Below, piece after piece: positions 1 through 11,455 of a stretch of DNA of 64,000 nucleotides. The notes beneath the pieces were generated by a model, which made no database searches, had not been told where the DNA came from, and saw only the letters and a program-made list of their open reading frames with translations. The number at the start of each line of letters is the position of its first letter. Positions within the stretch are counted from its first letter, which is position 1. The DNA is taken from NCBI GenBank assembly GCA_025526995.1, contig JAHLKG010000005.1:248001-312000 (forward strand), written 5' to 3'. A program made the position numbers and the translations under genes. This DNA is from Powellomyces hirtus (taxonomy: Eukaryota; Chytridiomycota; Chytridiomycetes; Spizellomycetales; Powellomycetaceae).

Positions 1-2064
1 CCGATTGGGATCTGTGGTGAGGAAGAATACGTAGAGGAAGAAGAAGAGGTTGTTGCTGTTGTAGTTGTTGGGAGTGGGTAGTGGTCCCTGTACGTCTGTC
101 TTTCTTTTTTCATTCGCGTCGAGTCGGGATGAGGAGGAGTCGTCGAGACTTTCCACGCGGGCGCCGTATGTCGTTTCACTTTCCCACTACCACTACTCGC
201 ACTCCCGCTACTCCCGACACTCCGCATCCGCTGCGTCAACTGCGCAAACGTGAAGCGTTTCCGGTGCGTCGGTGCGGCGGCGGCGGTTCGACCCGTGCTG
301 GGTCGGTCGGTGCTGGGCCAGGACGACGCTGTTGTTTGCGTCATGGGCGGAGGTGAGATTGGGAGGGAAAGTGAGGCGGGGACGTAGGGTGAGTGCGGGG
401 ACGGTTGTGATGTGGATAGGGTTGGTGATGTTCGTATCAATGTTTCTGCAGACGACGATTCCGAGGCAGGGCTCATTGGCGGGGGTTCCATCTCCACGAC
501 CACCTCTCCCACCCCAACGCGTCCACTCGCACTCCCCACGGCGCCCCGAATCGGAATCAACGTCCTCACCAGCCCACCACCTCTCGCCGCATTCACCATC
601 GCCGCGATCCACAACACCATTTCCAGGCGGGTTGGCGCGGCAAAGAAGAACGGGATGGCGCGCGGACCGGTGTGCGGTTGCGGGGCGAGGGTCATGAAGC
701 TGTGCGTTTGAGCTGACTCGGGAGAGGTGCTGGAGGGGAGGGAGGTGGGGGAGAGGGTGGGTGTACCCGCCGCGGTGTCCTCGGGGAGGACGAGAAGAGT
801 ACGTGGGAGGTGGATGTGGGCGACCTGGCGGGTCATCTAAAAGTAAACGATACAGCAAAAAAGGATCAGTATGGTTCTGAGGTTATGTGTGTAAGGAGTC
901 TTTAGCGCTTTCTCACCTTTCTGGAGCTATACACTCCCACAACATTTCCGCGCACCACCACCCATCGTTTCTTCCACGACGCCGAATGTTGGGTGCGAAA
1001 GAACAAGTATCCCTCCCTATCCACTTTTCCTTCCGACTCGGATTCCCCTTCCTTCTCCTTCCACATAGAGCGTGACTCTCCCTGTTGCTGCTTCTCATAA
1101 TCATAATCATAGGGGTGATGTGGAGAATCGACGTGTTTGCGGGTTGCGGGTGGTGAGGTGGTGGTGGTATGGCGGTGCACTGACGATGTGAGTGATGGTG
1201 TTGTGGTGGGAAGTGGTGGTTGGGGAAGAGTGTGGATATTTCTCCATGTTTTTGTGTCGCGTTGAAGAGATCGTGAGCGAGGCGGGTAGGTGAGTGTGGA
1301 TGTGGGTTGCGGACTGTGGTTATGGTGATGTTTGAGAGACCTGGTTGTTTTAAAAAAAAAAAAAAAAAAAAAACACCCGAAAGACAAAAGGAACAAATGT
1401 GAGAAATGCGTGGAATCCACTCAGTGATCAGACTCGCGGGTCTTTCTTACGTGGCTCGTCTCAATTCCCTCCCTCGCGTGCCCGTCTCTTGGTCCCTGGA
1501 GGGCACAACCGAAAGCGGTAAACTCATCTCCCCCTCCACAGTTGTCAGGACTGCCTCTCTGCCGATATCCGCACGAGCAACATCCTCATCCAATCGTGCC
1601 CCAACCGGATCCCATCCTCTCCCTCTCGTCGCTGTGATAGTGTCGGGCTGTGCGGTTGGGGAGTCACGGTTGGCTGCGGGGAAAAGGAAGCGGGAGACAG
1701 TGTCGGATGGTGGTGAGACGGCAGGCTTGATATTTCCCTGGACGCGTTCGTGTTCATGTTCCTGGTCGAGATGCTCGACTTCGCGTTCATACATTGTCAG
1801 CAGATCGGACACCGACTGGTTGATGGTGGTAGGCGGTCGTACTCGACCCTGCTGCATCTGTCGCCGGATCTTCATCTCGTCCTTCTTCCCATTCTCATTC
1901 CTGACATTGTTTCCAACCTTGTCCTCATCCTCACTCTCCTCATAAAACGAGCGATAAATTGACGTCACGTTCCGATACGAGCTGCGGGCCCGCTTCAATT
2001 CCCAATCGCCGGTGAAATACATATTGTCATTGGGTGGGTATCCGATATCACGTTGCAGATCCAT
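1..2064 (-). CDS. PH-domain protein, 3' end beyond window
   Basis: Three exons read right to left: 1451-2064, 917-1340 and 836 to the left edge, with no stop before the edge. Both introns have GT/AG ends and matching phase (donor GTAAGA next to 1451, acceptor after a poly-T tract at 1341; donor GTGAGA next to 917, acceptor TTTTAG at 837). A pleckstrin homology domain spans the second junction: EGYLFFR...WKKRWVVVRGN is in exon 2, and the closing strand plus C-terminal helix (RLEMVLWIAAMVNAA, with the conserved Trp) is in exon 3. The rest is low-complexity Ser/Thr/Pro-rich sequence. PH domains usually bind phosphoinositides or partner proteins, so a membrane or cortical role is inferred. The frame stays open upstream of the ATG at 2064 to a possible acceptor near 2330, so a further 5' exon is possible. 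Confidence 0.7.
1352..1373. repeat. Poly-A run (22 bp)
   Basis: Uninterrupted A tract on the + strand. On the minus strand it is the poly-T tract directly before the acceptor of intron 1 of the PH-domain gene, so it probably doubles as a polypyrimidine tract. Confidence 0.9.
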
Positions 2065-2339
2065 GGGTGGTGCGTCAGAGTCGCTGCTGCGAACGGTGGA
2101 GTAGAGACTGTTTTTCGTGGTTGATGGTGCGAGGAGGAGTTTGTTGTGGAAGGCGTGGTGGAGTGTGTCGAGTGTCGCTTTTGTTGAGGTGTGTGTTGGT
2201 GCTGTCGTTGAGTGCGCAGCTGCTGTTGTCGACAGTGTTGTTTGAGAACACGAGCAATACCAACTCCATGAGACCAGCCGAACGCTCTCTGCCTTGGTCT
2301 TCTCGCCGCCGGGAGTGTGTGTGTGTGTTTGCTAAATAG

Positions 2340-5127
2340 CTAGGTCAATAGCTGAATAAATGGAAGAGACATTCACGACAGGGGTGGATTCCAAACTTCT
2401 GCGCATTATTATGTATCCATTTCATCTCACAATGACATCAAACGGCTGCATCATTCTGACTTATTATTTTGTTTACTGCGCACGGGATGGAGGAGTCAGG
2501 TCGGTCGGGATTCGATCCCCTTTGTGCGCTGTCTAGTAAATGGGTTTGATGAGATTGCTCTCATTGCTTAATTATTTCATACACCCCGTTCGTTGAAGAT
2601 ATTTTTTTTCCTCAACACGGGTTGATGGAAAGGGGGAAAGGTTGACGCGTCGCGTGAGGAGGCTGGGGCGAGATATTTCTTGATTGCTTACGTTAGCGCG
2701 TTCGATCACCTTTCTTTAATTGAGGCCCGCAAGTGCGGGATGGGCTCTGGACGAAGATGGTGCAATCATATCACAAACCGCTGCATTGCTATTGCTATTG
2801 CTCCTCATTTGCTTGATGCTATGACGGCACCCAAATGCAAAGATATCATCCAAATGTGGACTGCAGCTATAGAAATTGCCTGAATTGTTCAACAATTACT
2901 CTGTGACGCGCAGGATCAATACTAATTACAATTTGATATGGGCTGAAATCCTATCGCCTTCTCTATTGGATATTAGGGGACCTCAATCAGACTGATTTAA
3001 CTGTTGAATTCGACAATATCAAACCTAATAAACTACTTCCAAAGTGGATAGGCACATTCTGTATCACATCTTGATACTTATTGGTTAGATCTCAAAGGCA
3101 CTGCTATGGACAATATCTGGCCATACTTTCATGTCAACATTTTACGACTTCACATCACATCCCATCATCCGCTACGTAAGCGTTCCCTATCTCCCAAAGA
3201 ACCCATTATCATACAAAGGCAACCAGAATATGCTATTGAGAAAATCTTTAGCAAGCAACGTTGAAAAGACAAACGTAAATTTCTCGTCAAATGTGTCAGA
3301 TATGCGGACCTTACTTGGAAGCTCAAAACACCATTACGCAACACCAAAACTCTTAAGATTTGGCGTACCAACCACTGCGCAATTTAACTTTGAACGACCT
3401 TGTTTTGCTTCAAACCTCAATGCTGATTATCAATTCAAACAACCTGGTTTTGCTTTGAACCTGAGGAACAGTCAAAAGTGACAGTAAGCGGTCTTTTTTG
3501 GGTTCGAGCCTCAAAGAGACAATCAACTTCTTAAAGAAAGCGCAACACCTACTTACCTATCCTTTCAGCGGGAATGATAGAGTGGTAGCGCCGACCTCAT
3601 ATAGTATACATTTGTAAAGTTTCGCGTATATTGCAAAGGGCAGATGTATTTCCGCTCAAGCTTTTATGCTTTATACCGCATATACCGCAAAGACAGAAGT
3701 AGTGACGAATGTTCTACTTTATACTGCACTTGATGGAGTAGCGATGATTTTCAGTACTTGACAAAGTATTGAAGATCCTATTGGTTTTTTGACTCAAGGC
3801 CATGAATAAAATAGGCCCAAGTCAACGGGGACTGTCATACGCCTTGCATTCTAAATACTGCCATAGTAATGATGTGGACTAACTCCCTAAGCCACTGGTT
3901 TAATTCCCAAAGAAATGTTGAGATTGGACTTGTAAGATAAACCTGTCAAATTGACAGCGCTCCAAGACTCCTGCACAGCCACTTTTCCTACTTCTTTTTA
4001 GCTTAGATCTTCTTCTTCCCATTGGTTTACACAAAGAACAACAATACAATAATACCATTGTCATTGAGAGTGTCGAGCTAGCTTCCCTCTGTTGCACTAC
4101 ACCTTAACCGGACCTACACACAACAGGAAATGCGGGTGGGAGTTAGCTAAGGAATGGCTGAACTAAGCCTCATCATCACATGTCTTTTGAAATATGAAAG
4201 ACGTGTCTTTGTACTTTGTGATTGCACTGCTGTATCCGCATAAGAAAAAGGGCTTAATTGTTGTCATGATAAACAAGAATGGGCGGAAAGTATAAATACT
4301 AAAATACTTCCCACTCCCGTTTAAAAAAATATATTGTCTTGCCAACCCACACTTAGTTCATACTGCTTGTTACTTTCACCGGATTACTCCAAACGGCAAA
4401 GCATATTACATGAAAGCTCTTTGCTGGAGGTGGGGCTGCTGCTGATTGTCATACTGATTGATGATGAGGTGTTGGGATGTGCTTGTGCAAAAAGGGATGT
4501 CAGAATACCCGAGATCCTGACCACGGTGCACGGCTGCGGCTCTGAGCCGCAAAGCTGTCTGAAGGTCACGTGTTGCTTACGTGAAAAGCGTCCCAGACAA
4601 AATCGGGAGGTAAGACTCTGTACTTCGTCCAGAGAACACCTGCTTGGAATTTGATTTTGATTTTCTTCATCACGAAACCGGCATGAGGGACAAAGGACGG
4701 AAATGAACAGAACAAGAAAATAGCAGACTGTATTCGAGAAAGAGGTGACATTATTGTTCCAGCCAAACGGCGTGCAAGGGCAGAACAGACAGACAGAGTT
4801 ATTGATCATTTTGCTTACGTTAGCGCGCGCGCGATCGTTTTTCTTTGCCATAGCGTTAACTCTAATTTCACGGACTAACGGAACGCTCCGGTCGATCGAG
4901 CCTTCTGGTTTATTCTCCGGTCAAGCAAGGCCGACTGGTATGCACAGAACAGAAGTGTATGAACGAACAAAAAAAAGCTTGCTATTAGGGAAAGTTTGCT
5001 ATCAAAACGTCGTCACAAGGATATATACAAGGGTAAAAAAGGGGATAGTGCTGCCAAATTACTACTACTAGGATGTGAAGAAAAGAAGAAAGTCTAAAAA
5101 CTGTGCCAAGAAGAAAAAGGAAGCAAA
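2340..5127. other. Gene-poor stretch, 2.8 kb
   Basis: No supported gene. It is AT-richer than its surroundings, and the open frames are short with no recognisable motif. Two short internal repeats are visible: a 16-nt word shared by 2686-2701 and 4812-4827, and two related segments of about 28 nt between 3395 and 3472 (see findings). The 116-codon frame at 3131-3481 (+) and the 155-codon frame at 4384-4851 (-) were considered and not called. Confidence 0.6.
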
Positions 5128-6354
5128 CTATTCGAGCATGATCAGAGCACCAAGCGCAGCTGACACAAAGCTCAAGATCGTCGCCTTGAGTGTCTCAGCG
5201 GCGCTAAAGGTCAATGGAAATCCGTCAGGGTGAGGGACTGACTCATCGACTCCCGCGAATCTGATGGCAGCGACAGGGGCGACGGCAGGGACAGGTGCTG
5301 GGGGGCGTTCCGGCAAGGGCTTGTAGGAAGGTTGTCCGAGACAGGTGCCTACGGGCCCAACCGACAAGGGGAACGCCGCGCCAGCGGCAGCAATCGCATC
5401 GAGACTAGCAATGGCAGAGCCGGTGGTAAAAGGGTTGATATCGTGGGCGAGGGAGATGAAACCGGGTTGCGGGGTGAACCAAGATTTGACGGTATTTACA
5501 ACGCCAGTGATGCCGGCAGCGTTCTGTTGGTTGTCGGGTACGGCGGCATCTCCAGTATCTCTTACCGGAGTGGTGCCCCACATGACAGCCGTGAATCCCA
5601 ACGCTGAGGCGATAGCGCGGACACGATCATCAATGTCGCCGCAGGGTGGACGCCAAAAGCGGGGCAGGACACCGGTGGCGTTGTAGATCATGGCTTCGGT
5701 GTATTTAAGTTCCGCGATGATTTGGGCGTTGGAGAGGGAGGTGGCCGGGTAGTGAGTCCAAGTATGAATTGCCATTTCGTGGCCTTCTTGCACGGTCGCG
5801 GCGAGTTGGGTTGGGTTTTGGATACCGTTGGCGCCGACGATAAAGAAGGTAGCTTTGGTGTTCATGGCGTTGAGACGGGCGCGCAAGGCGGGAGTGTCGT
5901 TGGTGTTGACGCCATTGACAATGTTGACGGTGGGACCATCGTCGTAGGTGAGCCCCCAAGAGTTCTCTCCGGGACAGGCTGTGACGTCGGCCTTGAAGCC
6001 GTCGGTATCCGCCAGGCGCACGCACAAGTTGTTGGGCCAGTAACAGTTCTTGACCGCAGCGTCAGCCGGGTAGACGGTGGTGCAGGGGCCAGTGTACCGC
6101 GAAGGAGCAATGTTGAGGTACTGGGGCGGCACTACGGCGTTGACGTAGGCGAGGGCTTCAGTGACGAGGGGTTCTTGGAGAAAGGCGCCTGTAATGGGAC
6201 CGCCTTCGTCGGTGGCGGGCCAGGCAGCAGGCATGGGTGGGATGATGGACAGAGTTGGTGGTGCTGCTGGTGCTGCTGGTGCTTGCGGAAGAGCGAGGAC
6301 AGAGTGGATGGATGCCGATAGGACAAGAAGCGGTATGCTGGTGGCGACAGTCAT
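5128..6354 (-). CDS. Chitin deacetylase (CE4, NodB domain), GPI-anchored
   Basis: A single-exon protein of 408 aa. It has an N-terminal signal peptide (hydrophobic stretch about residues 5-22), then an Ala/Pro-rich linker, then a carbohydrate esterase family 4 domain. Visible motifs are TYDDGP at 136-141 (catalytic Asp and metal Asp), HTWTH at 197-201 (metal His pair), RPPCGDIDDRV at 235-245, and SLAHD at 301-305 (catalytic His). In the third motif a Cys takes the place of the usual aromatic residue. The C-terminus (Pro-rich linker, then ETLKATILSFVSAALGALIM) looks like a GPI-attachment signal. The expected role is removal of N-acetyl groups from nascent chitin to make chitosan at the wall or plasma membrane. 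CE4 enzymes on other polymers cannot be excluded. Transcribed divergently from the catalase gene. Confidence 0.9.
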   Translation of the reverse strand: MTVATSIPLLVLSASIHSVLALPQAPAAPAAPPTLSIIPPMPAAWPATDEGGPITGAFLQEPLVTEALAYVNAVVPPQYLNIAPSRYTGPCTTVYPADAAVKNCYWPNNLCVRLADTDGFKADVTACPGENSWGLTYDDGPTVNIVNGVNTNDTPALRARLNAMNTKATFFIVGANGIQNPTQLAATVQEGHEMAIHTWTHYPATSLSNAQIIAELKYTEAMIYNATGVLPRFWRPPCGDIDDRVRAIASALGFTAVMWGTTPVRDTGDAAVPDNQQNAAGITGVVNTVKSWFTPQPGFISLAHDINPFTTGSAIASLDAIAAAGAAFPLSVGPVGTCLGQPSYKPLPERPPAPVPAVAPVAAIRFAGVDESVPHPDGFPLTFSAAETLKATILSFVSAALGALIMLE

Positions 6355-7092
6355 ATCTGAGGGAGTGAGAATGGAAATCGAGTGGGAGAAGCGAAAAAAG
6401 GTTGAACTGGGAGCTATGCTATGGCTCTACGTGAGAGTCGATCGTGCAGTGTAGTATATTGACAGATGTTACAGAAGATTGGGGGAAGGCAAGGCCGGAG
6501 TGGAATATCAATTGCAGACTGACAGACAGACGGCGAGAGAGGCGGGAGAGAGGCAGTGCCATGTGGGAAAGAGCTCAGCAAGGAGCTCAGCCCTTATACC
6601 TCCCCCACATCCTTTTTTTTCTTTCCTTTCTATTTTCCGAGTACGTCCCCCATCAGGGTCCTTCAAGTCCCCACACACACACATCCACACACACGCAAGT
6701 AGGGCCAACTCAACTCGCTCAGAAGGTACCCCGCACCAGTAAACCACTACGGTACTGACGGGGGTTGGAAGTCAGTCAAACTGTAAAGTGCCAAAGACCA
6801 CGAAAAAGGAGTATCTATCCCTCCCTCCCTCGAGTCTTCACACTTCCCCAACCAACAACCAAACCAACAGCACGCTCCCCACGACACCTCTCACACGCTG
6901 ACTAAACGGTCACACATATACCAGCAAGAGGCAGATAGGATAAACCTTCTTGCAATAGTTGGAGTCGAACGGAGGGCGGGCTGTGCGTGTTGTATAGTAA
7001 CCCATGCCTTCTCTAAGCCCTGTTTTTGCGCGCCTTGTCTGCGTGGACCCGTGCGGCCAGCCTGTTCCAAGGATGCATGAGTCAGCCGCTCA

Positions 7093-7095
<3 letters not shown>

Positions 7096-7128
<33 letters not shown>
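7096..7128. repeat. (GA)16 microsatellite
   Basis: Perfect dinucleotide GA run of 33 bp in the intergenic region between the chitin deacetylase and the catalase. Confidence 0.95.
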
Positions 7129-7129
<1 letters not shown>

Positions 7130-7454
7130 CTTGCGCCCATGCGTTTGTTTGTTGGTGTATGTGTGCGCAGCCACAGACCCCTTGATTGTGAATGGAAGGC
7201 CGTTGGGGGAGTATCGATACCTTTTTCCTGTTGGAGAGTGGCCTAGCCATACTAGATGTGGGATAAAGACTTGCATCCTTCATGTAGGTGCGGATGAATT
7301 TCGGACTATTTTTCGGATCCAGTGCGTTGCCAGACGAGGCTGGGTCACGTGCAGAAGATTATTAGTAATTGGGATCGTAGATATGCCACGTTTTTGAATA
7401 GGGAGATGAAAGTTGGCGAGAGAGTCGCACACGTGACGCATTGGGAGGGACGCG

Positions 7455-7484
7455 TGACGTGACGTGACAGTCTGTGAATGACGT
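7455..7484 (+). promoter_or_regulatory. TGACGT cluster (ATF/CREB-type sites)
   Basis: TGACGT occurs at 7455-7460, 7460-7465 and 7479-7484, with a related TGACGC at 7434-7439, about 460-510 bp before the catalase ATG. TGACGT is the core of sites bound by ATF/CREB-type bZIP factors. In fission yeast, Atf1 drives stress induction of catalase, so oxidative or general stress control of this gene is a reasonable inference. Confidence 0.45.
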
Positions 7485-7795
7485 ACTGACCGATGGATTG
7501 CACACCTCTCCTCGCACCTCTCCTCACCGCAATGATAGGAATGTGGACAGCTACTCCTCCGCGGGGAACTCGATATTATGAATGATGCACTACCACGGCG
7601 TAATAAGAGATATTCATGTTGGACTTGGATGGACTTGCTAATGGTTGCCCTGCGCGTCACTGTGGGGAAAAAGGTGTCCGATTATCCGCCCCCACTCTCC
7701 CCCACAACACAAATGAATAATGAATGACCCTCTCATCCACATCACAATGACACAAGCTTCTTTTTTTGTCGCCCGACCACTCCGCCTGCCCTCTC

Positions 7796-7803
7796 TATAA
7801 AAC
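7796..7803 (+). promoter_or_regulatory. TATA box of catalase gene
   Basis: TATAAAAC in a CT-rich context, 138-145 bp before the chosen ATG at 7941 and followed by a pyrimidine-rich leader. This is typical of a strongly expressed fungal gene. Confidence 0.55.
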
Positions 7804-7940
7804 AAGGACTCCTTTTCGCCTCGCTCTTTTCGCTTTACCACTTTTCCTTCAATCATACAAATCTCTCTCGCTTGCTCACATACCACACTACATCTCTCCT
7901 TTTCGCGCCTTCAACCACACACCATCCAAATCCCATCAAC

Positions 7941-10223
7941 ATGGCTGATCACTCTACTCAGGGAGTCGGCCGCACTCTCGCCAACGCCGCTGCCCAGGCC
8001 GCGCAAACCGTCAAGGGCGCCGTCGGACTTGGCCAGACTGAAAAAGTCAAGCAGCTCAACCAATCCAATGTTGTCGAAAACGCCAACACCCACCTCACCA
8101 CCTCCTTTGGCTGCCCCGTCGCCACCGTCGACGACTCGCTCAAAGCCGGCGAACGCGGACCAACACTCTTCCAGGATTTCGTCCACCGCGATCGCATGGC
8201 CCATTTCGACCGCGAACGTATCCCGGAGCGAGTCGTCCACGCTAGAGGTTCCGCGGCGCACGGTTACTTTGAATCGTACGGCAACGAGTCCGAAGTCACC
8301 AAGGCCTCCTTCTTGAGCGCAAAGGGGAAACAAACTCCCGTTTTTGCCCGCCTCTCCACCGTCCAGGGATCCAAGGGATCCGCAGACACTGTCCGTGATG
8401 TGCGCGGGTTCTCGATCAAATTCTACACAGACGAAGGCAATTGGGATTTCGTTGGCAACAACATTCCCGTCTTTTTCATCCAGGACGCCATCAAGTTCCC
8501 AGACCTCGTCCACGCCCTGAAGCCGGAACCGCACAACGAGATCCCGCAGGGTCAATCTGCTCACGACAATTTCTGGGACTTTGTCTCCCTCATCCCCGAA
8601 TCCACCCACATGCTCATGTGGATCATGTCGGACCGAACTCTCCCCCGCTCGCTCCGCATGATGAACGGTTTCGGTGTCCACACCTTCCGTCTCGTCAACG
8701 CGGACGGTGTTGCCCGCTTTGTCAAGTTCCACTGGCGACCCAAGGTCGGCGTCCACTCGCTCGTGTGGGACGAGGCTCTCAAGACGGCTGGCCGCGACCC
8801 CGACTTCCACCGTCGTGATCTGTGGATGGCCATCGACAATGGCGACTACCCCGAGTGGGAGCTCGGTTTCCAGATCATCGAGGAAGCCGATGCGGCCAAA
8901 CTGCCTTTTGACATCCTCGACGCCACCAAGATCATTCCCGAGGAAATCGTGCCCGTCCGCTACGTCGGTAAAATGGTCCTGAACCGCAACGTGGACGAAT
9001 TCTTCTCCGAGACCGAACAAGCAGCCTTCCACCCGGGAGTTCTCGTGCCTGGAATCGAAGTCTCCAACGATCCGCTTCTCCAAGGCCGTCTGTTCTCCTA
9101 CTCGGACACCCAGTTCTACCGCGTCGGAACCAACTACCAGGAACTCCCGATCAACCGCCCCGTGTGCCCCGTCCGCAACCACCAGCGCGCTGGAGCCATG
9201 CGTCACACCATCGTCAAGGGCCAAGCCAACTACGAGCCCAACTCGATCGGCGGCGGCTGCCCCTTCCTTAGCGGCAAGGGCTACGCGCATCACCCGGAAC
9301 TCGTCGAAGGCCGGATAACGGCCAAGCGCGCCGAATCATTCGGAGACCACTACTCTCAGGCCAAGCTCTTCTACGACTCCATGACCGAGACCGAAAAGGG
9401 CCACATCCAGTCAGCTTTCACCTTTGAGCTCAGCAAAGTCACCACCAAGGGCGTCCAGCAGCGCGTCGTCGACAACCTCAACAATGTCGACCAAGCCCTC
9501 GCCAGCGCCATCGCCTACCGCATCGGCGCTAACCCACCCGCCGCTCCCACCTTCACCACCAAGCCCATGGGTGTCCCGCAATCCGTCCCGCTCTCGATCC
9601 TCAAGAGCCAGAAGTACGACACGATCGCCGGCCGCATGGTCGCCGTCCTCCTCATGCCCGGCTACGACTCGTCTGTCGCGGAACTCGTCGGCGCACTCAA
9701 GGGTGCTGGCGCCCAGGCCATGATTGTTTCCGCTACTCCAGCCCCCGTTCCTGACGCCTCTGGCTCGTCATCCATCACGCCGTCCTTTACCTTCTTTGCC
9801 TCCTCCTCCACCCAATTCGACGCCTTCTTTATCCCCGGTGGACGTAAAGCCGTCGACGCCCTCCTCAATGACGCCAACGCCCTCGTCCAGGTTGCCGAGG
9901 GATTCAAGCACCTCAAAGCCATCTGCGCCGTCAACGAAGGCATCGAAGTCCTCAAGAAGATTGGCGTTCAGATCCAAACCGCCACATCCGCCGATAAAGT
10001 CGTCGAGGACCTTGGCGTTGTCACGGCCGTGGGTGTCGGCGCGGGCGTCGGTGGACCCATTGGAAAGGCCCTCGGGACAGCAACGGGAATGGCGGCTGCA
10101 ACAACCACTTCTCTCGCCGATGCCACATCGGCCGCAAGCGACTGGTTGAAAAAGTTCATGGTCGGAATCGCCAAGCACAGAGCCTGGGACCGCGAACCCA
10201 TGGCCATGAAAGTCGTCGTCTGA
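7941..10223 (+). CDS. Large-subunit (clade 2) catalase
   Basis: Intronless, 760 aa. The ATG at 7941 was preferred to the in-frame one at 7872 because 7941 has an ATCAACATGG context and the upstream residues look like leader sequence. It degrades hydrogen peroxide to water and oxygen with haem. Catalytic His100 lies in [13 protein letters not shown], the distal Asn in VGNNIPVFF (about 173) and the haem-ligand Tyr387 in RLFSYSDTQ. Length and the C-terminal module (about 570-760, flavodoxin/DJ-1-like, with [12 protein letters not shown] and [12 protein letters not shown]) place it with KatE-like large-subunit catalases. There is no C-terminal SKL, so a peroxisomal location is not indicated. No signal peptide is evident in the chosen model. 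Confidence 0.96.
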   Translation: MADHSTQGVGRTLANAAAQAAQTVKGAVGLGQTEKVKQLNQSNVVENANTHLTTSFGCPVATVDDSLKAGERGPTLFQDFVHRDRMAHFDRERIPERVVHARGSAAHGYFESYGNESEVTKASFLSAKGKQTPVFARLSTVQGSKGSADTVRDVRGFSIKFYTDEGNWDFVGNNIPVFFIQDAIKFPDLVHALKPEPHNEIPQGQSAHDNFWDFVSLIPESTHMLMWIMSDRTLPRSLRMMNGFGVHTFRLVNADGVARFVKFHWRPKVGVHSLVWDEALKTAGRDPDFHRRDLWMAIDNGDYPEWELGFQIIEEADAAKLPFDILDATKIIPEEIVPVRYVGKMVLNRNVDEFFSETEQAAFHPGVLVPGIEVSNDPLLQGRLFSYSDTQFYRVGTNYQELPINRPVCPVRNHQRAGAMRHTIVKGQANYEPNSIGGGCPFLSGKGYAHHPELVEGRITAKRAESFGDHYSQAKLFYDSMTETEKGHIQSAFTFELSKVTTKGVQQRVVDNLNNVDQALASAIAYRIGANPPAAPTFTTKPMGVPQSVPLSILKSQKYDTIAGRMVAVLLMPGYDSSVAELVGALKGAGAQAMIVSATPAPVPDASGSSSITPSFTFFASSSTQFDAFFIPGGRKAVDALLNDANALVQVAEGFKHLKAICAVNEGIEVLKKIGVQIQTATSADKVVEDLGVVTAVGVGAGVGGPIGKALGTATGMAAATTTSLADATSAASDWLKKFMVGIAKHRAWDREPMAMKVVV

Positions 10224-10387
10224 GTGTAGTATCCATACCCACTCCGTTCCCCCACGTGCATCATCCACCCTTTCGTAGGAACCTTGCGTTCTGCCTTCAT
10301 GTACAATCTTGCTTTCTGTCACCCCTGTGCGTTTTTCATCCCTCGCGGGTTTTGGTTCCGTGCTGTACACCTCCGGTACTGTCGTTC

Positions 10388-10393
10388 AATAAA
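10388..10393 (+). terminator. Polyadenylation signal of catalase gene
   Basis: AATAAA 165 bp after the catalase stop codon, the first canonical signal downstream. Confidence 0.5.
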
Positions 10394-11455
10394 AGTTCAG
10401 TCCAAAAATCAATCACATACCTGCACTGGCGAAGGCGCGCCCTGCCGTGGCTGGGACCCCGCTGCATACTCTCATATAAACATGCGCATCTATAAACGAG
10501 AGGGGAATAAAAGAACGAAATACATTATACCCTATTAGAATGCATTTGTATGTTAAAAATCTTGATTGACAGTAGTCGAACATTTCTTATAATTGATATT
10601 TAAATAGTTATCAGGGTTGTACAGCATTGTATGTATGATTCAATTGCTTAACGAAGGATCAACCACTAGCTTTTGCAATTCGATGTTTCATTTAATTTCA
10701 AGACAAAATTGAAACATTTAATGAAATTTTAAATTTAGTCAAACAGTACTTAAGAAGAATTTTATTTTTATAAATGTTACAAGCCCTAGTTATTGGAGAT
10801 TTCACGGTAGTACACTTGAATGTACTGTGCAGTGGAATGGCCATGATTCTAACAAACTGTTTGTAAACGTCTCCTTCGTGTTGGATCTCGTCTACAGCGT
10901 TGCAGAGGACTGTAATGAGTTGTTTAGACACAGAATGAGGTGTGTAGATGCACGGAGGTGAGAAGTACACTATCTAGTGTTGATGGCTAGGTTAAGGCTT
11001 GTGAAGACGAGCGTGTTGAGGGCAAAAGTTCTCAAGATTCCAACAGTTGATCTTAATACATCTTTGATAAACGTCCTCTGGCCATGGCAGGGAATTGTTG
11101 GCACTACTTTGATGTGCGGAAAAGGATATGGTTGCAACCAGCCACTATGTAATTATGGGACCGGACAGTGGCAGTGAGGAACAGTGATGCACAGATTGCC
11201 TGCTGGGTAGGAATCCTGAATAGGTAATGGCAAAATTTTGATCCCAGTTAGGGTGACCCTCTTCTCTGACTCTCAACGTTTGTGGGTGTGCATGTTGACA
11301 TGTGCAATGCATTTTGCCGGAGACGTGAGCCACGCAGATTAAAAACCCAAACCCTGCACCGAAACGCTGATTCGTATATAGAACCAAAAAGACTAGTTAC
11401 AATAGCACTCCCGGCTCTCCAAAACCTCCGCTCCGGCATGGTCCTAAACGGTCCC
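10394..11455. other. Intergenic, AT-rich, no supported gene
   Basis: Base composition shifts to clearly AT-rich from about 10500 to 10980. A 90-codon frame at 10698-10970 (-) and a 66-codon frame at 10977-11177 (+) show no motif I recognise. The first could be a relic of a mobile element, but nothing in the sequence proves it. Confidence 0.5.

Larger units (their letters stand above)
6355..7940. promoter_or_regulatory. Divergent intergenic region, deacetylase/catalase
   Basis: About 1.6 kb between two divergent genes with no supported coding sequence. It holds a GA microsatellite (7096-7128), pyrimidine-rich tracts, a TGACGT cluster (7455-7484), a TATA box for the catalase (7796) and, on the minus strand, a possible TATA-like GTATAAGG near 6592-6599 facing the deacetylase. 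Confidence 0.6.

Noticed and set aside
2500..2530. GGATTCGATCCCC, resembling a tRNA T arm
   Set aside because: The loop and stem do not have the required G53-C61 geometry, and no acceptor, D or anticodon arms can be formed around it.
3495..3520. TTGGGTTCGAGCCTCAA, a possible T arm
   Set aside because: The stem pairs, but no matching 5' acceptor strand or anticodon arm exists upstream.
7911..9293. 460-codon open frame antisense to the catalase gene
   Set aside because: It mirrors the catalase codons on the opposite strand. High GC at third positions suppresses stops there, and the plus strand has full catalase similarity.
10698..10970. 90-codon minus-strand frame in AT-rich DNA, considered as a retroelement relic
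   Set aside because: No protease, integrase or reverse transcriptase motif, and no flanking repeats could be found by eye.
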